Positions 8,586-17,755 of a DNA stretch of 64,000 nt are shown one piece after another; the first letter of the stretch is position 1; the number at the start of each line of letters is the position of its first letter. The position numbers and the translations under genes are program-made. Source of the DNA: Sphingobacterium alkalisoli (GTDB lineage: Bacteria > Bacteroidota > Bacteroidia > Sphingobacteriales > Sphingobacteriaceae); the NCBI RefSeq assembly GCF_005049105.1, contig NZ_SUKA01000009.1, positions 62,001 through 126,000 on the forward strand, given 5' to 3'. A model generated the notes under the pieces. That model was not told the origin of the DNA. It was given only the letters and a program-made list of their open reading frames with translations, and searched no databases.

Positions 8586-9584
8586 TTATTCCTGTAGATA
8601 TTCCTCTATCTTATCGACCATATCTGTGCTGCCACAGTACAATGCTGTACGCTGGTGTAGCTCCGTGGGTGTTATATCAAGGATTCGCTGCACACCGTCT
8701 GAAGCTTTCCCCCCGGCCTGCTCCACGATAAATGCTACCGGATTTGCTTCATACATCAAACGCAGTTTACCATTCGTATGCGAAGAGCTATTAGGATATA
8801 GAAATACTCCTCCCAACAAGAGATTACGATGGATATCTGCCACCAAGGATCCAATATAACGAGCAGTATAGGGACGTCCTGTCTCGTTATCTTCTTCTTC
8901 GCAATACTTAATGTATTTTTTCACCCCTTCCGGAAACTTACGGTAATTACCCTCATTGACGGAATAGATCCGTCCTTGAGTCGGTATCTTGATATCCGGA
9001 TGCGACAAACAGAATTCCCCAATACTGGGATCCAATGTAAAACCATTAACACCTCTGCCAGTGGTGTACACCAACATCGTTGACGAACCATAGACAATAT
9101 ACCCAGCAGCCACCTGTAGAGCACCCTTTTGCAAGATATCCGCTGAGGTAGCTTCTCCGCTCGTAGAGGTACGTCTATAAATCGAAAACACGGTTCCTAC
9201 TGAAACATTCACATCAATATTACTCGAACCATCCAAAGGATCAATACAGACCACATACTTCGCATTTTTAGAGACTTCCGATTGTATGGATATAGGATTT
9301 TCGTGTTCTTCCGAAGCGACTACACAACACTCCCCACCACTACGCAGGGCTGCGATGAACTGTTCGTCGGCGTACACGTCCAACTTCTGCTGTCCTTCAC
9401 CTTGTATATTCATCTTCCCTGCCGAGCCAATAATATCAGCAAGTCCCGCTTTATTTACTTCACGGTTTACAATTTTTGCTGCAATACCAATATCGCGTAA
9501 TAAACGAGAAAATTCACCCTTTGCATACGGAAAATCCGCTTGCTTTTCAATAATAAACTGGCCTAATGTTTTGAATGCTGTCAT
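8586..9584 (-). CDS. fbp: class I fructose-1,6-bisphosphatase
   Basis: A 332-residue cytoplasmic enzyme that hydrolyses fructose-1,6-bisphosphate to fructose-6-phosphate in gluconeogenesis. It has ASEEHENP (metal-binding Glu), the diagnostic CIDPLDGSSNIDVNVSVGTVFSIY and, near the end, KLRLMYEANPVAFIVEQAGGKASDG. The length is normal for class I enzymes. The ATG at 9584 gives the usual start MTAFKTLGQFI. It is followed by a strong terminator 150 bases downstream and appears monocistronic. Gluconeogenic FBPase fits an organism living on released sugars and sugar acids that enter as triose units. Confidence 0.96.
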   Translation of the reverse strand: MTAFKTLGQFIIEKQADFPYAKGEFSRLLRDIGIAAKIVNREVNKAGLADIIGSAGKMNIQGEGQQKLDVYADEQFIAALRSGGECCVVASEEHENPISIQSEVSKNAKYVVCIDPLDGSSNIDVNVSVGTVFSIYRRTSTSGEATSADILQKGALQVAAGYIVYGSSTMLVYTTGRGVNGFTLDPSIGEFCLSHPDIKIPTQGRIYSVNEGNYRKFPEGVKKYIKYCEEEDNETGRPYTARYIGSLVADIHRNLLLGGVFLYPNSSSHTNGKLRLMYEANPVAFIVEQAGGKASDGVQRILDITPTELHQRTALYCGSTDMVDKIEEYLQE

Positions 9585-9776
9585 CGTATTTTAGTTAGTG
9601 GCTTCTAGGTGCATAAAGATACTGAATAACGACTAAAAAGTTGCGCAACAGCCTAATTTTCAATATGGATTCTACGCAATCGTTATCAGCAAGACTATCC
9701 ACGTATTCATATAGTATATTTTACAGAAAGTGTTTTTTTCAATCGCTCGGTCAAAGAAACCCGAACCGCAATCAAA

Positions 9777-10643
9777 CTACTTCATGACGGACAGTGACCA
9801 CGTCCGTTGCCACCGTTCAGCCAGTGAAAGGGAAACAATTCCTTCTTTCTCTAACAGTCCTCCCCGATGTTGTGCCGTATCATTAACACCGCACCAAGGT
9901 TCTAAGCAGATAAAAGATGACCCGGGAGCCGACCAAAGTCCCAAATATGGAAATCCTTCGAAGATAAATTCAACCCCGTAATCTTCCTGCCTATTACCTA
10001 GTCTTACTTTCTTAGACGCGAGATTCTTTAGCACCCAGGCATCATCCTGAAACATACTTCCACTTAATTGCAACTGTTGATTTTGCAAAGGATAAAACTC
10101 CGGTTGTGTATGCAGCAAGCCTTGCTTTAAATAGTACCGTGTCACGGCGTTATCATCTGGAAATTCCAAATAGTAATCAGCCCAGCTTTTCCGATTCGAA
10201 AAATCCAGCTGTAGAGCCGGGTGTCCTCCAATCGAAAACACCATCTCTTCTTCACTGTTGTTCCACACCTCATAAGTGCAATACAATCTATCCTCCTCCA
10301 AGATATAATGCACAAACAAATCAAACTCAAATGGGTACATGTCTTTCGTTTTCTCGTCTGCCCGCAAGACGAAACTAAGCTCCGTTTCAGTTTGCACGAC
10401 TAGACCAAAGGTACTGTCGCGCGCAAAACCATGTTTCGGCAGTTGATATTCCTGACCATTATGTTGGTACCTTCCATTTTTTAAACCACCCACAATCGGG
10501 AATAATATTGGTGAACTTTTTGCCCAGAAGCGTGGATCACGCTGCCAGATATATTCGCGCGCAGAATTCTTAGCAAATACACTTCGAAGTTCGGCTCCTT
10601 CTGGCACTATTTCTACTTTTAGCAGCTCATTTTCAAGAATCAT
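9777..10643 (-). CDS. aldose 1-epimerase family protein (LacX-like)
   Basis: A 288-residue beta-sandwich protein of the galactose mutarotase-like superfamily. It starts MILENELLKVEIVPEGAELRSVFAKNSAREYIWQRDP and continues with FPIVGGLKNGRY and PKHGFARDSTF, where the HGFAR His is typical of the LacX/YeaD branch. A second histidine is in FSIGGHPALQL and a candidate acid Glu in YGVEFIFEGFPYLGLW. These proteins equilibrate sugar anomers or act on hexose-6-phosphates. It is cytoplasmic with no signal peptide. The next gene upstream (cytidylyltransferase-like) is 38 bases away in the same direction, so the two may be co-transcribed. Confidence 0.85.
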   Translation of the reverse strand: MILENELLKVEIVPEGAELRSVFAKNSAREYIWQRDPRFWAKSSPILFPIVGGLKNGRYQHNGQEYQLPKHGFARDSTFGLVVQTETELSFVLRADEKTKDMYPFEFDLFVHYILEEDRLYCTYEVWNNSEEEMVFSIGGHPALQLDFSNRKSWADYYLEFPDDNAVTRYYLKQGLLHTQPEFYPLQNQQLQLSGSMFQDDAWVLKNLASKKVRLGNRQEDYGVEFIFEGFPYLGLWSAPGSSFICLEPWCGVNDTAQHRGGLLEKEGIVSLSLAERWQRTWSLSVMK

Positions 10644-10681
10644 TTTTTTATTTTAGGCGTTTAGACATCAGCTATTAGGAG

Positions 10682-11104
10682 TTACTTGTTAGAAGCTTCT
10701 TTTTCTGCTACAACTCTCCGCAATCCATGGCTCGAAAAGCGATGGCTCCGCTTATTGAAGTAGATATCAATCTTTTCTTCAATGCAATATTTGCGTCCCG
10801 TGAAATCCCGGTCGCGGTATTCTTCGCCAATAAACCGGACATTTATGGGCAACGCCTTAATCATATCCACCAAATCCTGCTCCGTCTCATAAGGAATGAT
10901 TTCGTCCACATAACGACATCCTTCCAGCTGAATATAGCGCTCAACAACAGACTGTGTAGGTTTATTCTTTTCAGGAGACACCTCTGATGGATCCGTATTC
11001 AGTCCAACTATTAAATAATCACAGTTACGCTTTGCTTCTTCAAGCATCATAATATGACCGGCATGTAGCAGATCAAATACGCCAAAAGTTATTCCTATCT
11101 TCAT
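10682..11104 (-). CDS. TagD-like glycerol-3-phosphate cytidylyltransferase family protein
   Basis: A 140-residue nucleotidyltransferase with the family's first motif GVFDLLHAGHIMMLEEAK (HxGH for CTP binding) and VGLNTDPSE. The usual C-terminal RTxGISTT motif is replaced by KRSHRFSSHGLRR, so it belongs to the TagD-like superfamily with a divergent substrate end. The enzymes activate phosphorylated alcohols such as glycerol-3-phosphate with CTP for polymer or lipid head-group synthesis. Neighbours give no wall-polymer context. It ends 38 bases before the aldose-epimerase-like gene. Confidence 0.82.
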   Translation of the reverse strand: MKIGITFGVFDLLHAGHIMMLEEAKRNCDYLIVGLNTDPSEVSPEKNKPTQSVVERYIQLEGCRYVDEIIPYETEQDLVDMIKALPINVRFIGEEYRDRDFTGRKYCIEEKIDIYFNKRSHRFSSHGLRRVVAEKEASNK

Positions 11105-11349
11105 TCAATTATTTATTTTATTTATCTAACAAAAAGCCTGTATAAATTAAATTGTTTGCTCATTTTATGATCTAGAAAACAATTTTCCAACGTTCATCTA
11201 GTATAAGTTTCCGCAAACGAGGTACTTTTCGTTAAATATACCAACTTCTGAAGTTTTCGTTATTAAAAAACACATTAATTTTCGATCATGAGGAAAATTA
11301 TATACCTATCGTTAGACACAACCGTTTATTTAACGACAATTTTAACCCG

Positions 11350-11955
11350 CTAAATATTCTTGAGCTTTTTACGTATACGGCACAAAGTTTCCTTTTTCAT
11401 ACCAAGATATGAAGCTAGATATTTAAGCCCTACACGACCAAATAGTGTTCTACGTGTTAGCGCTAAACGTCGATAGCGCTTTTCCGCCGACGGAAGCCGG
11501 CCGAGATAAGCACGTTCCTCCGCATCTCGATAATATACTTCCAATACTTTTCTACCAATCACATTCACCTCAGGAAAACGATCATACAGTTCATCCAAAC
11601 ACGATCTGCTGATTGCGATCAACAGCGTATCCTCGAGCGCCTGTATATATTCTTCGGTCTGCACATCCAAACCCAGGTTACGTATGCTGCCTACGATATT
11701 ATTTTCTTCGGATATCCAAGTTGTAATTTCCTCCCCATCCTCACGTATAAACCCTCTCATGAGACCTTTGACGATAAAATAGATGATTTCCGTACTATCG
11801 AGCGGGCTTCTAATGAACTTCCCTTTCTTTACCTTCTCATAACGTGTATTTTCCAACACATATATCATGGCAAGTCTAGGAATAGGAAAAATTTTATGAA
11901 AGAAATATAACATTTCCTTCCCCCCATCGGGGTATAACTTGATAAGTTTGTCCAT
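11350..11955 (-). CDS. Crp/Fnr-family transcriptional regulator
   Basis: A 201-residue protein with an N-terminal cyclic-nucleotide-binding-like beta roll (about 25-120: KGKFIRSPLDSTEIIYFIVKGLMRGF) and a C-terminal helix-turn-helix (about 165-200: VGLKYLASYLGMKKETLCRIRKKL). The cAMP-pocket signature of CRP (GExx followed by RSA) is not evident, and no Cys cluster for an iron-sulphur centre is seen, so the ligand is unknown. This shape is common for Bacteroidota single-gene regulators. A CRP-like half-site pair lies 165 bases upstream (12120-12135) and might be an autoregulatory site. Confidence 0.85.
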   Translation of the reverse strand: MDKLIKLYPDGGKEMLYFFHKIFPIPRLAMIYVLENTRYEKVKKGKFIRSPLDSTEIIYFIVKGLMRGFIREDGEEITTWISEENNIVGSIRNLGLDVQTEEYIQALEDTLLIAISRSCLDELYDRFPEVNVIGRKVLEVYYRDAEERAYLGRLPSAEKRYRRLALTRRTLFGRVGLKYLASYLGMKKETLCRIRKKLKNI

Positions 11956-12480
11956 AGGTTGATATAAGCCTCCTTCTCACGCGACAACAGGATTTTCTGT
12001 ATTCTTTACAGAAATACTGTAAAAAGCTAACGCGACGCTTTGTTAAAAACAACCATGGATTTCATGGTGATGAGCTCGTTAAAAATCGACCAAAAATAAC
12101 CTTTCCTAGCGGAGAAAAATGTGATATATATTACATTTTTAAAAAAACGCATATAGAGATTCACCACATTAAAAAAACCAGCCATCATCGTGCAAATCTG
12201 TCAGTAAATTCGGACAGATTTTCGACCTTCGTGTACAGGTGACACATTTGCAGTCGCAACTGAAACACCTAACCATAAAGCCCCGATTTGTCAATTTTTT
12301 AGGTTTGCAGCGAGATAGGGTATATATTAATCTACCAATAAGTGACACGTAGAAGATCCCTTTCATATTTTTCATTTTTTTCTGCATTATGACTTTGTTT
12401 GCATGATCATTGCGGCGTTTTAGGTGAAAAAACGGAGAGCGTCTTCGTTGATTTAAATCTTATAAACAAATTACAGAACG
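11956..12480. other. 525-base divergent intergenic region
   Basis: This gap separates the minus-strand Crp/Fnr-type regulator from proC. It holds the CRP-like dyad at 12120-12135 and must contain the promoters of both genes, but I find no clean TAnnTTTG with a -33 element. A cysteine-rich frame of 72 codons on the minus strand (12169-12387) has no recognisable domain and is not called. Confidence 0.5.
12120..12135. promoter_or_regulatory. CRP-like dyad TGTGA-N6-TTACA
   Basis: TGTGATATATATTACA differs from the classical TGTGA-N6-TCACA CRP site at one position, and flanking A and T runs extend the dyad to AAAAATGT...ACATTTTT. It lies upstream of the Crp/Fnr-type gene and of divergent proC. Binding by the neighbouring regulator is an inference. 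Confidence 0.4.
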
Positions 12481-13296
12481 ATGAAAGTACTAGTAATTGG
12501 AGGGGGGAATATGGGCTTCACCTACGCGGAAGCTATTGCAAAATCAACATTTTTAAAAGCTAAGGATTTGATGATCCTAGACAAGTCAGAAGAACGGGTA
12601 GCAGAACTAAAGAGACACCCACTTTTAGATGCGTATGCTGACTTAAAAGACTGTTTGCCAAAAGCAGATGTGGTTTTAATAGCTGTTAAACCGAATCATG
12701 CACAAGGATTAATGACAGAAATGAAATCTTTGGTAAACAACGAACAGGTATTTGTTTCTATTATGGCTGGTGTTACGATCAACGTAATACAGAATGGCTT
12801 GGGCGTAGCTAAAGTCGTTAGAGCAATGCCCAATTTACCGGCTCAGGTAGGTTTAGGCATGACCTCATTTACCGCTGCGGATGAAGTTTCACGATTAGAA
12901 CTTTCAACAATTGAACAACTCTTGGACACAACGGGAAGATCTATTCATTTAGAAACCGAAAAGGGTATAGATGCCTCAACGGGTATTTCGGGCAGTGGTC
13001 CTGCTTACATATTTTATTTTATGCAGTCCATGTTGGAGGCCGCACAGAACATGGGATTTTCTGCCCGCGAAGCGCGCACGTTAGTGTACCAAACTTTCGC
13101 TGGCGCAGTCGAACTTTTTGGTTCGTCTGATCTTGATCCAAATGCTTGGATGGCAAAAGTTGCTTCTAAAGGAGGTACTACGCGGGCGGCACTTGACTCC
13201 ATGGAGGATAACAATGTGAAAGAGATGATCAAGGAAGCCGCTTATGCTGCTTTTAACCGTGCGGTAGAATTAGGTAAGGAGTTTAACCATGCGTAA
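12481..13296 (+). CDS. proC: pyrroline-5-carboxylate reductase
   Basis: A 271-residue NADPH-dependent enzyme that performs the last step of proline synthesis. The N-terminal Rossmann motif VIGGGNMGFTYAEAI and the signature GISGSGPAYIFYFMQSMLEAA with the ASKGGTTRAAL substrate loop are diagnostic. Length is typical. Its stop overlaps the start of proB by eight bases, so the two are translated together. The order proC-proB next to a betaine transporter suggests a role in osmolyte supply as well as amino-acid synthesis. proA is not in the window. Confidence 0.96.
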   Translation: MKVLVIGGGNMGFTYAEAIAKSTFLKAKDLMILDKSEERVAELKRHPLLDAYADLKDCLPKADVVLIAVKPNHAQGLMTEMKSLVNNEQVFVSIMAGVTINVIQNGLGVAKVVRAMPNLPAQVGLGMTSFTAADEVSRLELSTIEQLLDTTGRSIHLETEKGIDASTGISGSGPAYIFYFMQSMLEAAQNMGFSAREARTLVYQTFAGAVELFGSSDLDPNAWMAKVASKGGTTRAALDSMEDNNVKEMIKEAAYAAFNRAVELGKEFNHA

Positions 13297-14077
13297 CGAA
13301 CAAAAGGAGATTAAACGAGTCGTGATCAAAGTAGGAACAAACGTCATCACCAATAAAGATCACCGAATTGATGGTACTGTTTTGAATAAGCTCGTCGAAC
13401 AAATTGCGGAATTATACGAACACGACATCCTTACCGTTCTCGTTTCATCGGGTTCCGTTATCGCAGGAAAGGAGGTGATGCGGCACCAGCTACAAACACA
13501 GGATAAAATTGTCAGAAGACAGGTATTTTCCGCTATCGGACAACCCCGCATGATGCGGCATTATTATACACTGTTTCAATCCCATGGCATGCGCTGTGCG
13601 CAGGTGTTAGCTACCAAGCGCGACTTTGACCCAGGTAGGCACCGCGAAAACATGACTAATTGCTACGAAGGACTTCTACGAGAAGGTGTTATCCCGATTG
13701 CGAACGAAGATGATGCGGTATCGTTGTCAATGTCCACCTTTACCGACAATGACGAATTGGCGAGTCTGGTCGCCGAATTGACCAATGCGGATATGCTGAT
13801 TATCCTTACCGATGCAGAGGGTTTTTTCAACGGCCATCCAACAGATCCTAATAGCGAGCTTATTAAAGAGATAACTGCTGACGAACCCGTCGAACAATTT
13901 GTTCAGGAAAGTACTAAAGGCGAAGCGGAAGGCAGAGGTGGAATGAAGTCTAAATTGCATATCGCGAAGAAGACTGCAAAGATGAATATCCCTACCTACA
14001 TAGCCAATGGGAAAAGGCCCAATGTCATTCTAGATATTGTAAGTGGGAAAGAAGTAGGGACGAAGTTTACCATTTAG
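13289..14077 (+). CDS. proB: glutamate 5-kinase (kinase domain only)
   Basis: This 262-residue amino-acid-kinase-fold enzyme phosphorylates glutamate in the first step of proline synthesis. Motifs are RVVIKVGTNVI, LVSSGSVIAGKEVM, FTDNDELASLVAEL, LIILTDAEGFF and GRGGMKSKLHIAKK. The protein ends after the kinase domain (SGKEVGTKFTI) and lacks the C-terminal PUA domain of the E. coli enzyme (about 367 residues). PUA-less forms are known in several phyla, so this is not truncation. It overlaps proC by eight bases and is followed by a strong terminator. Confidence 0.95.
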   Translation: MRNEQKEIKRVVIKVGTNVITNKDHRIDGTVLNKLVEQIAELYEHDILTVLVSSGSVIAGKEVMRHQLQTQDKIVRRQVFSAIGQPRMMRHYYTLFQSHGMRCAQVLATKRDFDPGRHRENMTNCYEGLLREGVIPIANEDDAVSLSMSTFTDNDELASLVAELTNADMLIILTDAEGFFNGHPTDPNSELIKEITADEPVEQFVQESTKGEAEGRGGMKSKLHIAKKTAKMNIPTYIANGKRPNVILDIVSGKEVGTKFTI

Positions 14078-14100
14078 AAGTAAAAAACAACTTCCCATAC

Positions 14101-14132
14101 GAGAGGTGCTCCATAGCTGAGCACCTCTTTTT
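14101..14132. terminator. terminator between proCB and the betaine operon
   Basis: AGAGGTGCTC (14102-14111) pairs perfectly with GAGCACCTCT (14119-14128) around CATAGCT and runs into T on the plus strand. It lies between the convergent proB and betaine-binding-protein stops and probably serves both. Confidence 0.85.
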
Positions 14133-14142
14133 ACAAAAAGTA

Positions 14143-14991
14143 TTAACCTTCATCCCACCATCGCTGAAGGAGGTCATTATGTTCCTCCACCCATTCTCTG
14201 GCCGTTTCCTTTTTATTCTTACTCGCTTCCATTTTAGTGAGTAGATCAGCCATAACCTCTTGCTCAAAGAAAGCATGCTGAAAATAGCGGAATACTTCTG
14301 GAAACTCCGTTTCAAAATCCTGCCGAACAAACGTTTCGATATGCTCTGTATCACCGTATATCTTTTTTGGATCGTCCAAAAATTTAAGTTCAAATCGACC
14401 AAATAACCAATGCGGTTGCCATGCAGTAACCACAATCCATCTCTTGTCATTAACGGCCTTTTGGAGTTCCGAAGCCATGGCGATCATGGAAGAATTCAGC
14501 TGTTTATAATTTAAGTCATATGCAAACAGCACACTATCTGTGTAGGTCGCCATCCCCGAACCACGTTCAATACCGATGATATTTCCATCGAATTTATCGA
14601 TATTATTGTTTAGCTCCTCGATCGAGTTGATATCCACATATTTCGGCACTACAAGCCCGAGCTTTGCGCCTTCGTAATTAATCCCAGCACTGAAAATATG
14701 GCTAAAAGGAGCAACCTTCTGCCCATGCGTCGTTGGCAACCATACATTCATAAACACGTCGGTATCGCCATTATCCATCGAGGCCAATAAAAGATTGGGC
14801 GCCGCTTTATGCGTAACGATATGATAACCTTTTTGTGTAAGGAACTCTTTACTTACTAAAGTCATGGCATTACCTTCGGCCCAACCCTCTACCATCCCCA
14901 TGCTGATCCGCTTTGTTAAACGCTCGCTACAGCTGGATACTATACTGCATAGTATTCCTAAAAAAAGTATTCTATATATCACCTGTTTCAT
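14143..14991 (-). CDS. glycine betaine-type ABC transporter substrate-binding lipoprotein
   Basis: A 282-residue OpuAC/ProX-type binding protein with a lipoprotein signal (IVSSC, Cys21). The mature part shows the quaternary-ammonium pocket pattern: ISMGMVEGWAEGNAMTLVSKEFL, MNVWLPTTHGQKV, IGIERGSGMATYTDSVL and VVTAWQPHWLFGRFELKFLDDP, with tryptophans suited to cation-pi binding. It captures betaine or a similar osmolyte in the periplasm. Its ATG overlaps the permease stop (ATGA), and it is the last gene of an ATPase-permease-binding-protein operon. It lies tail to tail with proCB. Confidence 0.92.
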   Translation of the reverse strand: MKQVIYRILFLGILCSIVSSCSERLTKRISMGMVEGWAEGNAMTLVSKEFLTQKGYHIVTHKAAPNLLLASMDNGDTDVFMNVWLPTTHGQKVAPFSHIFSAGINYEGAKLGLVVPKYVDINSIEELNNNIDKFDGNIIGIERGSGMATYTDSVLFAYDLNYKQLNSSMIAMASELQKAVNDKRWIVVTAWQPHWLFGRFELKFLDDPKKIYGDTEHIETFVRQDFETEFPEVFRYFQHAFFEQEVMADLLTKMEASKNKKETAREWVEEHNDLLQRWWDEG

Positions 14992-15818
14992 TTACTTATC
15001 TTATTACCAAATGCCTGCGTAATCCGATCTAGCACGATGGCTAAGATTACCACGGATAAACCGCTTTCAAACCCCAATCCAATATCTAAATTGTTAATTC
15101 CCTCCAGTACTTTTTCACCAAGACCACCTGCAGCAATCATACCTGCTATAACCACCATCGACAAAGAAAGCAGGATAGTTTGATTTACCCCGGTAAGGAT
15201 AGTCTTCAATGCCAAAGGCAATTCAACTTTAAACAGTATTTGCTTTTGGGTGGCACCTAAAGAACGTGCCGCCTCCAGTATATCAGCTGGAACCTGTTGA
15301 ATCCCCAGCGCAGTTAAACGTACAGCAGGCGGCATCGCAAATATAATGGTTGCGAAGGCACCAGGCAGTTTACCGATACTAAAGAAAAGCACAGCGGGAA
15401 TCAAGTACACAAAAGCTGGCATGGTCTGCATGAGATCGAGCAAGGGCCGGATGATACGTTGTGCAGTTTGATTTTTTGCCGACCATATACCTAAGGGTAC
15501 GGCCATAATTAATGCGATAATTGTAGAGGAAATGATCAATGCCAATGTCTGCATAGTTTCTTCCCAGAACCCCATCAAATAAATTAGCGCTAATCCGAAA
15601 AGCGTAAATACCGCAACACGAGATCCTGCATATTTCCAGGCTGCTGCAGTGAACAAGGCGATGGTAATATAAAAAGGAACACCCACTAATACCCATTCGA
15701 TACTTTCAATACCGGCATTTCCCGTACTTTTGATGAAGTCAAATAGTGGTCTTAGGTTATTCATTAGCCATTTAACGGCTACTGCTACATATTGTCCTAT
15801 ATCTATTGTTTTTTCCAT
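14988..15818 (-). CDS. glycine betaine-type ABC transporter permease (ProW/OpuAB-like)
   Basis: A 276-residue inner-membrane permease with six to seven hydrophobic segments and the ABC inner-membrane loop EAARSLGATQKQILFKVELPLAL (EAA motif), followed by ILTGVNQTILLSLSMVVIAGMIAAGGLG, typical of ProW. It forms the channel for the betaine importer with the ATPase encoded two bases upstream and the binding protein encoded by the overlapping downstream gene. Confidence 0.93.
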   Translation of the reverse strand: MEKTIDIGQYVAVAVKWLMNNLRPLFDFIKSTGNAGIESIEWVLVGVPFYITIALFTAAAWKYAGSRVAVFTLFGLALIYLMGFWEETMQTLALIISSTIIALIMAVPLGIWSAKNQTAQRIIRPLLDLMQTMPAFVYLIPAVLFFSIGKLPGAFATIIFAMPPAVRLTALGIQQVPADILEAARSLGATQKQILFKVELPLALKTILTGVNQTILLSLSMVVIAGMIAAGGLGEKVLEGINNLDIGLGFESGLSVVILAIVLDRITQAFGNKISK

Positions 15819-15820
15819 AG

Positions 15821-17065
15821 TTAACTGTTGTTCGCGTTTTCTTTTAATTTAGTGATGTCCTGCTCATTAAAGCGAGTAGCCTCAATAACCACCGCATTTT
15901 GTGACACGATACCCAACAACTTTCTCGACTCTTTGTCGATTACCGCGATAGGCGACCGGGTCGCACTAATAAGTGGCAACATTTCTTCCACCGTTACCTC
16001 TGTCGTCACTGCGGGTACCTCCGTTAAGATTATACGCTGTACGTTCTTCTCTTCCGCTTTGGCACATTGAAGTGCGTCATTAACCCATACAAAACCTAGG
16101 AATCCCTGTTGGTCGTCGACTACGGGCAGCACATCCAGGCCAGTTGCGCGCATTTTGCGTAAGGTACCTTCAGGGCCATCCTTACCGAAGCGAACGACCG
16201 TCGGCTTTTCATGCATCAGAGAACCCGCCGTGATAATCGTTTTGCGGTCTACCTTTTTTACAAAAGCTTCTATGTAAGGTGTAGCGGGATTAGTCAGGAT
16301 CTCTTCTGCGGTACCGATTTGTTCGATAATACCATCCTTCATAATCACGATTCGATCGCCCAGCTTAATGGCTTCATCCAAATCATGTGTGACAAATACC
16401 ACGGTTTTTCTAAGTTTACTTTGCAGGCCAAGTAGCTCATCTTGCATCTCGGTTTTGATCAGGGGATCTAGGGCGGAGAAAGCTTCATCCATCAGCAATA
16501 CTTCGGGGTCATTGGTAAGGGCACGCGCCAAGCCAACACGTTGCTGCATCCCCCCAGAAAGCTGAGCCGGGTTCTGCCGCTCGAAGCCCTGAAGTCCGAC
16601 TGTCTCTATCGCTTCCAACGCTTTCTTCTCCCGGCTTTGCTTATCTTCGCCACGAAGTTCTAAACCGAAGGCTACATTTTCTACGATCGTACGATGTGGT
16701 AACAAGCCAAATTTCTGAAACACCATGCTCATTTCCGTACGACGTACATCAAGTAGCTCCTTATGGTTTTTACGTGTGATATTTTCCCCATTGACGTAGA
16801 CATCTCCAGCCGTAGGTTCTATCAATCGGTTTAAACAGCGAAGCAAAGTCGATTTTCCGCTCCCCGAAAGTCCCATGATAACGAAGAACTCACCTTCGTA
16901 AATTTCAAAGTTTGCACGGTTTACGCCAACAGTACATTGTGCTTTAGATAGAATTTCCTTTTTGGTAGCGCCTTCTTTAAGCATTTTAAGGGCATTTTCT
17001 TTGTTCTTGCCAAAGATTAACACCAGATCGTCGACCTTTATTTTTATAGGTCTGTTTTCTTCCAT
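15821..17065 (-). CDS. glycine betaine-type ABC transporter ATPase with CBS domains (ProV/OpuAA-like)
   Basis: A 414-residue ATPase. The ProV-type N-terminus (LVLIFGKNKENALKMLKEGATKKEI) precedes Walker A GLSGSGKST, Q-loop MVFQKFGLLPH, signature LSGGMQQR and Walker B VLLMDEAFSALDP. Two CBS modules follow (about 275-400), which in OpuA sense ionic strength on the membrane. A -7 box lies about 300 bases upstream, so the operon has a long leader. Together with the permease and binding protein it imports osmoprotectants at high osmolarity. Confidence 0.95.
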   Translation of the reverse strand: MEENRPIKIKVDDLVLIFGKNKENALKMLKEGATKKEILSKAQCTVGVNRANFEIYEGEFFVIMGLSGSGKSTLLRCLNRLIEPTAGDVYVNGENITRKNHKELLDVRRTEMSMVFQKFGLLPHRTIVENVAFGLELRGEDKQSREKKALEAIETVGLQGFERQNPAQLSGGMQQRVGLARALTNDPEVLLMDEAFSALDPLIKTEMQDELLGLQSKLRKTVVFVTHDLDEAIKLGDRIVIMKDGIIEQIGTAEEILTNPATPYIEAFVKKVDRKTIITAGSLMHEKPTVVRFGKDGPEGTLRKMRATGLDVLPVVDDQQGFLGFVWVNDALQCAKAEEKNVQRIILTEVPAVTTEVTVEEMLPLISATRSPIAVIDKESRKLLGIVSQNAVVIEATRFNEQDITKLKENANNS

Positions 17066-17385
17066 GTTTAACGGATTTTAATATGTTGTTGAATAATGCA
17101 GATGGGGCCTACCCGCCTAGATACAGATAAGCCTATTGATGGCTCACAGAAATACATTACTTAATAAAACGTGCTCCCTATATAAAAAGGAAATCCATTA
17201 AAGCGCAAACAGTTGCACTTTAGAGTAGATGTATCTCGTGAACGAAACCGTGGAATTTAAAATCCTGAGGGAGGGATTTTCGGAGTATTTGTTAGGGATT
17301 CTTTTCTAATTCGATAAAACAAGCAATACGAAATACTGTATATTCTTTTTTTTCTCATTGACACAAAGGTACAAAAAAATAATTA
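17066..17385 (-). promoter_or_regulatory. long leader and promoter of betaine operon
   Basis: This 320-base gap has a minus-strand -7 box TACCTTTG at 17364-17371, giving a leader of about 290 bases before the ATPase ATG. The leader contains the inverted repeat AAAATCC (17259-17265) / GGATTTT (17274-17280) around TGAGGGAG. No -33 box is clear. I do not recognise a known riboswitch. Confidence 0.45.
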
Positions 17386-17679
17386 CTAGGATTTCTTCAG
17401 GTACTCTGTTTGGTAATCGCCAATGTGTTCTTCACTTTCCACTATACTTTTTCTGTTGATCAAAAAATTAAAGATCCCGAAAGCAATGAGGCCGGCAGAA
17501 ATCACGAAGAATATCCACATAATGAGATGTGATTCACTGAACGAAAAGAAACTATCTATAGAAAGACCTGCCACAAAAAAGTACATGGCCGTACGTAAAA
17601 ATGCCAAAAAAGTCGTCTGGTTTGCCAGATGGGTACGCTGTATTGCTAATTTTTCCCTTAATATCAGATCTTTATTCAT
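17386..17679 (-). CDS. DUF202-family membrane protein
   Basis: A 97-residue protein beginning MNKDLILREKLAIQRTHLANQTTFLAFLRTAMYFFVAGLS, the characteristic repeated RTxLAxxRT pattern of DUF202, then two hydrophobic helices (about 30-50 and 53-73) and a charged tail. It is an inner-membrane protein of unknown function. It stands alone, with the decayed GMC oxidoreductase remnant upstream and the betaine operon promoter just beyond its stop. Confidence 0.85.
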   Translation of the reverse strand: MNKDLILREKLAIQRTHLANQTTFLAFLRTAMYFFVAGLSIDSFFSFSESHLIMWIFFVISAGLIAFGIFNFLINRKSIVESEEHIGDYQTEYLKKS

Positions 17680-17755
17680 CGTTGCTACATCTCCTATTCT
17701 ACGTATCCGTAAACAGAATCTAAATTAGAAAATAGTTTCGACAAAACGGAGCATC

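Noticed and set aside
8461..8859. 132-codon plus-strand frame overlapping fbp
   Set aside because: It lies mostly antisense to the well-supported fbp gene and has no family match.
12169..12387. Cysteine-rich 72-codon minus-strand frame in the proC upstream gap
   Set aside because: No recognisable domain, no clear ribosome-binding site, and the cysteines fall in a region that must hold promoters; it looks like a chance frame.
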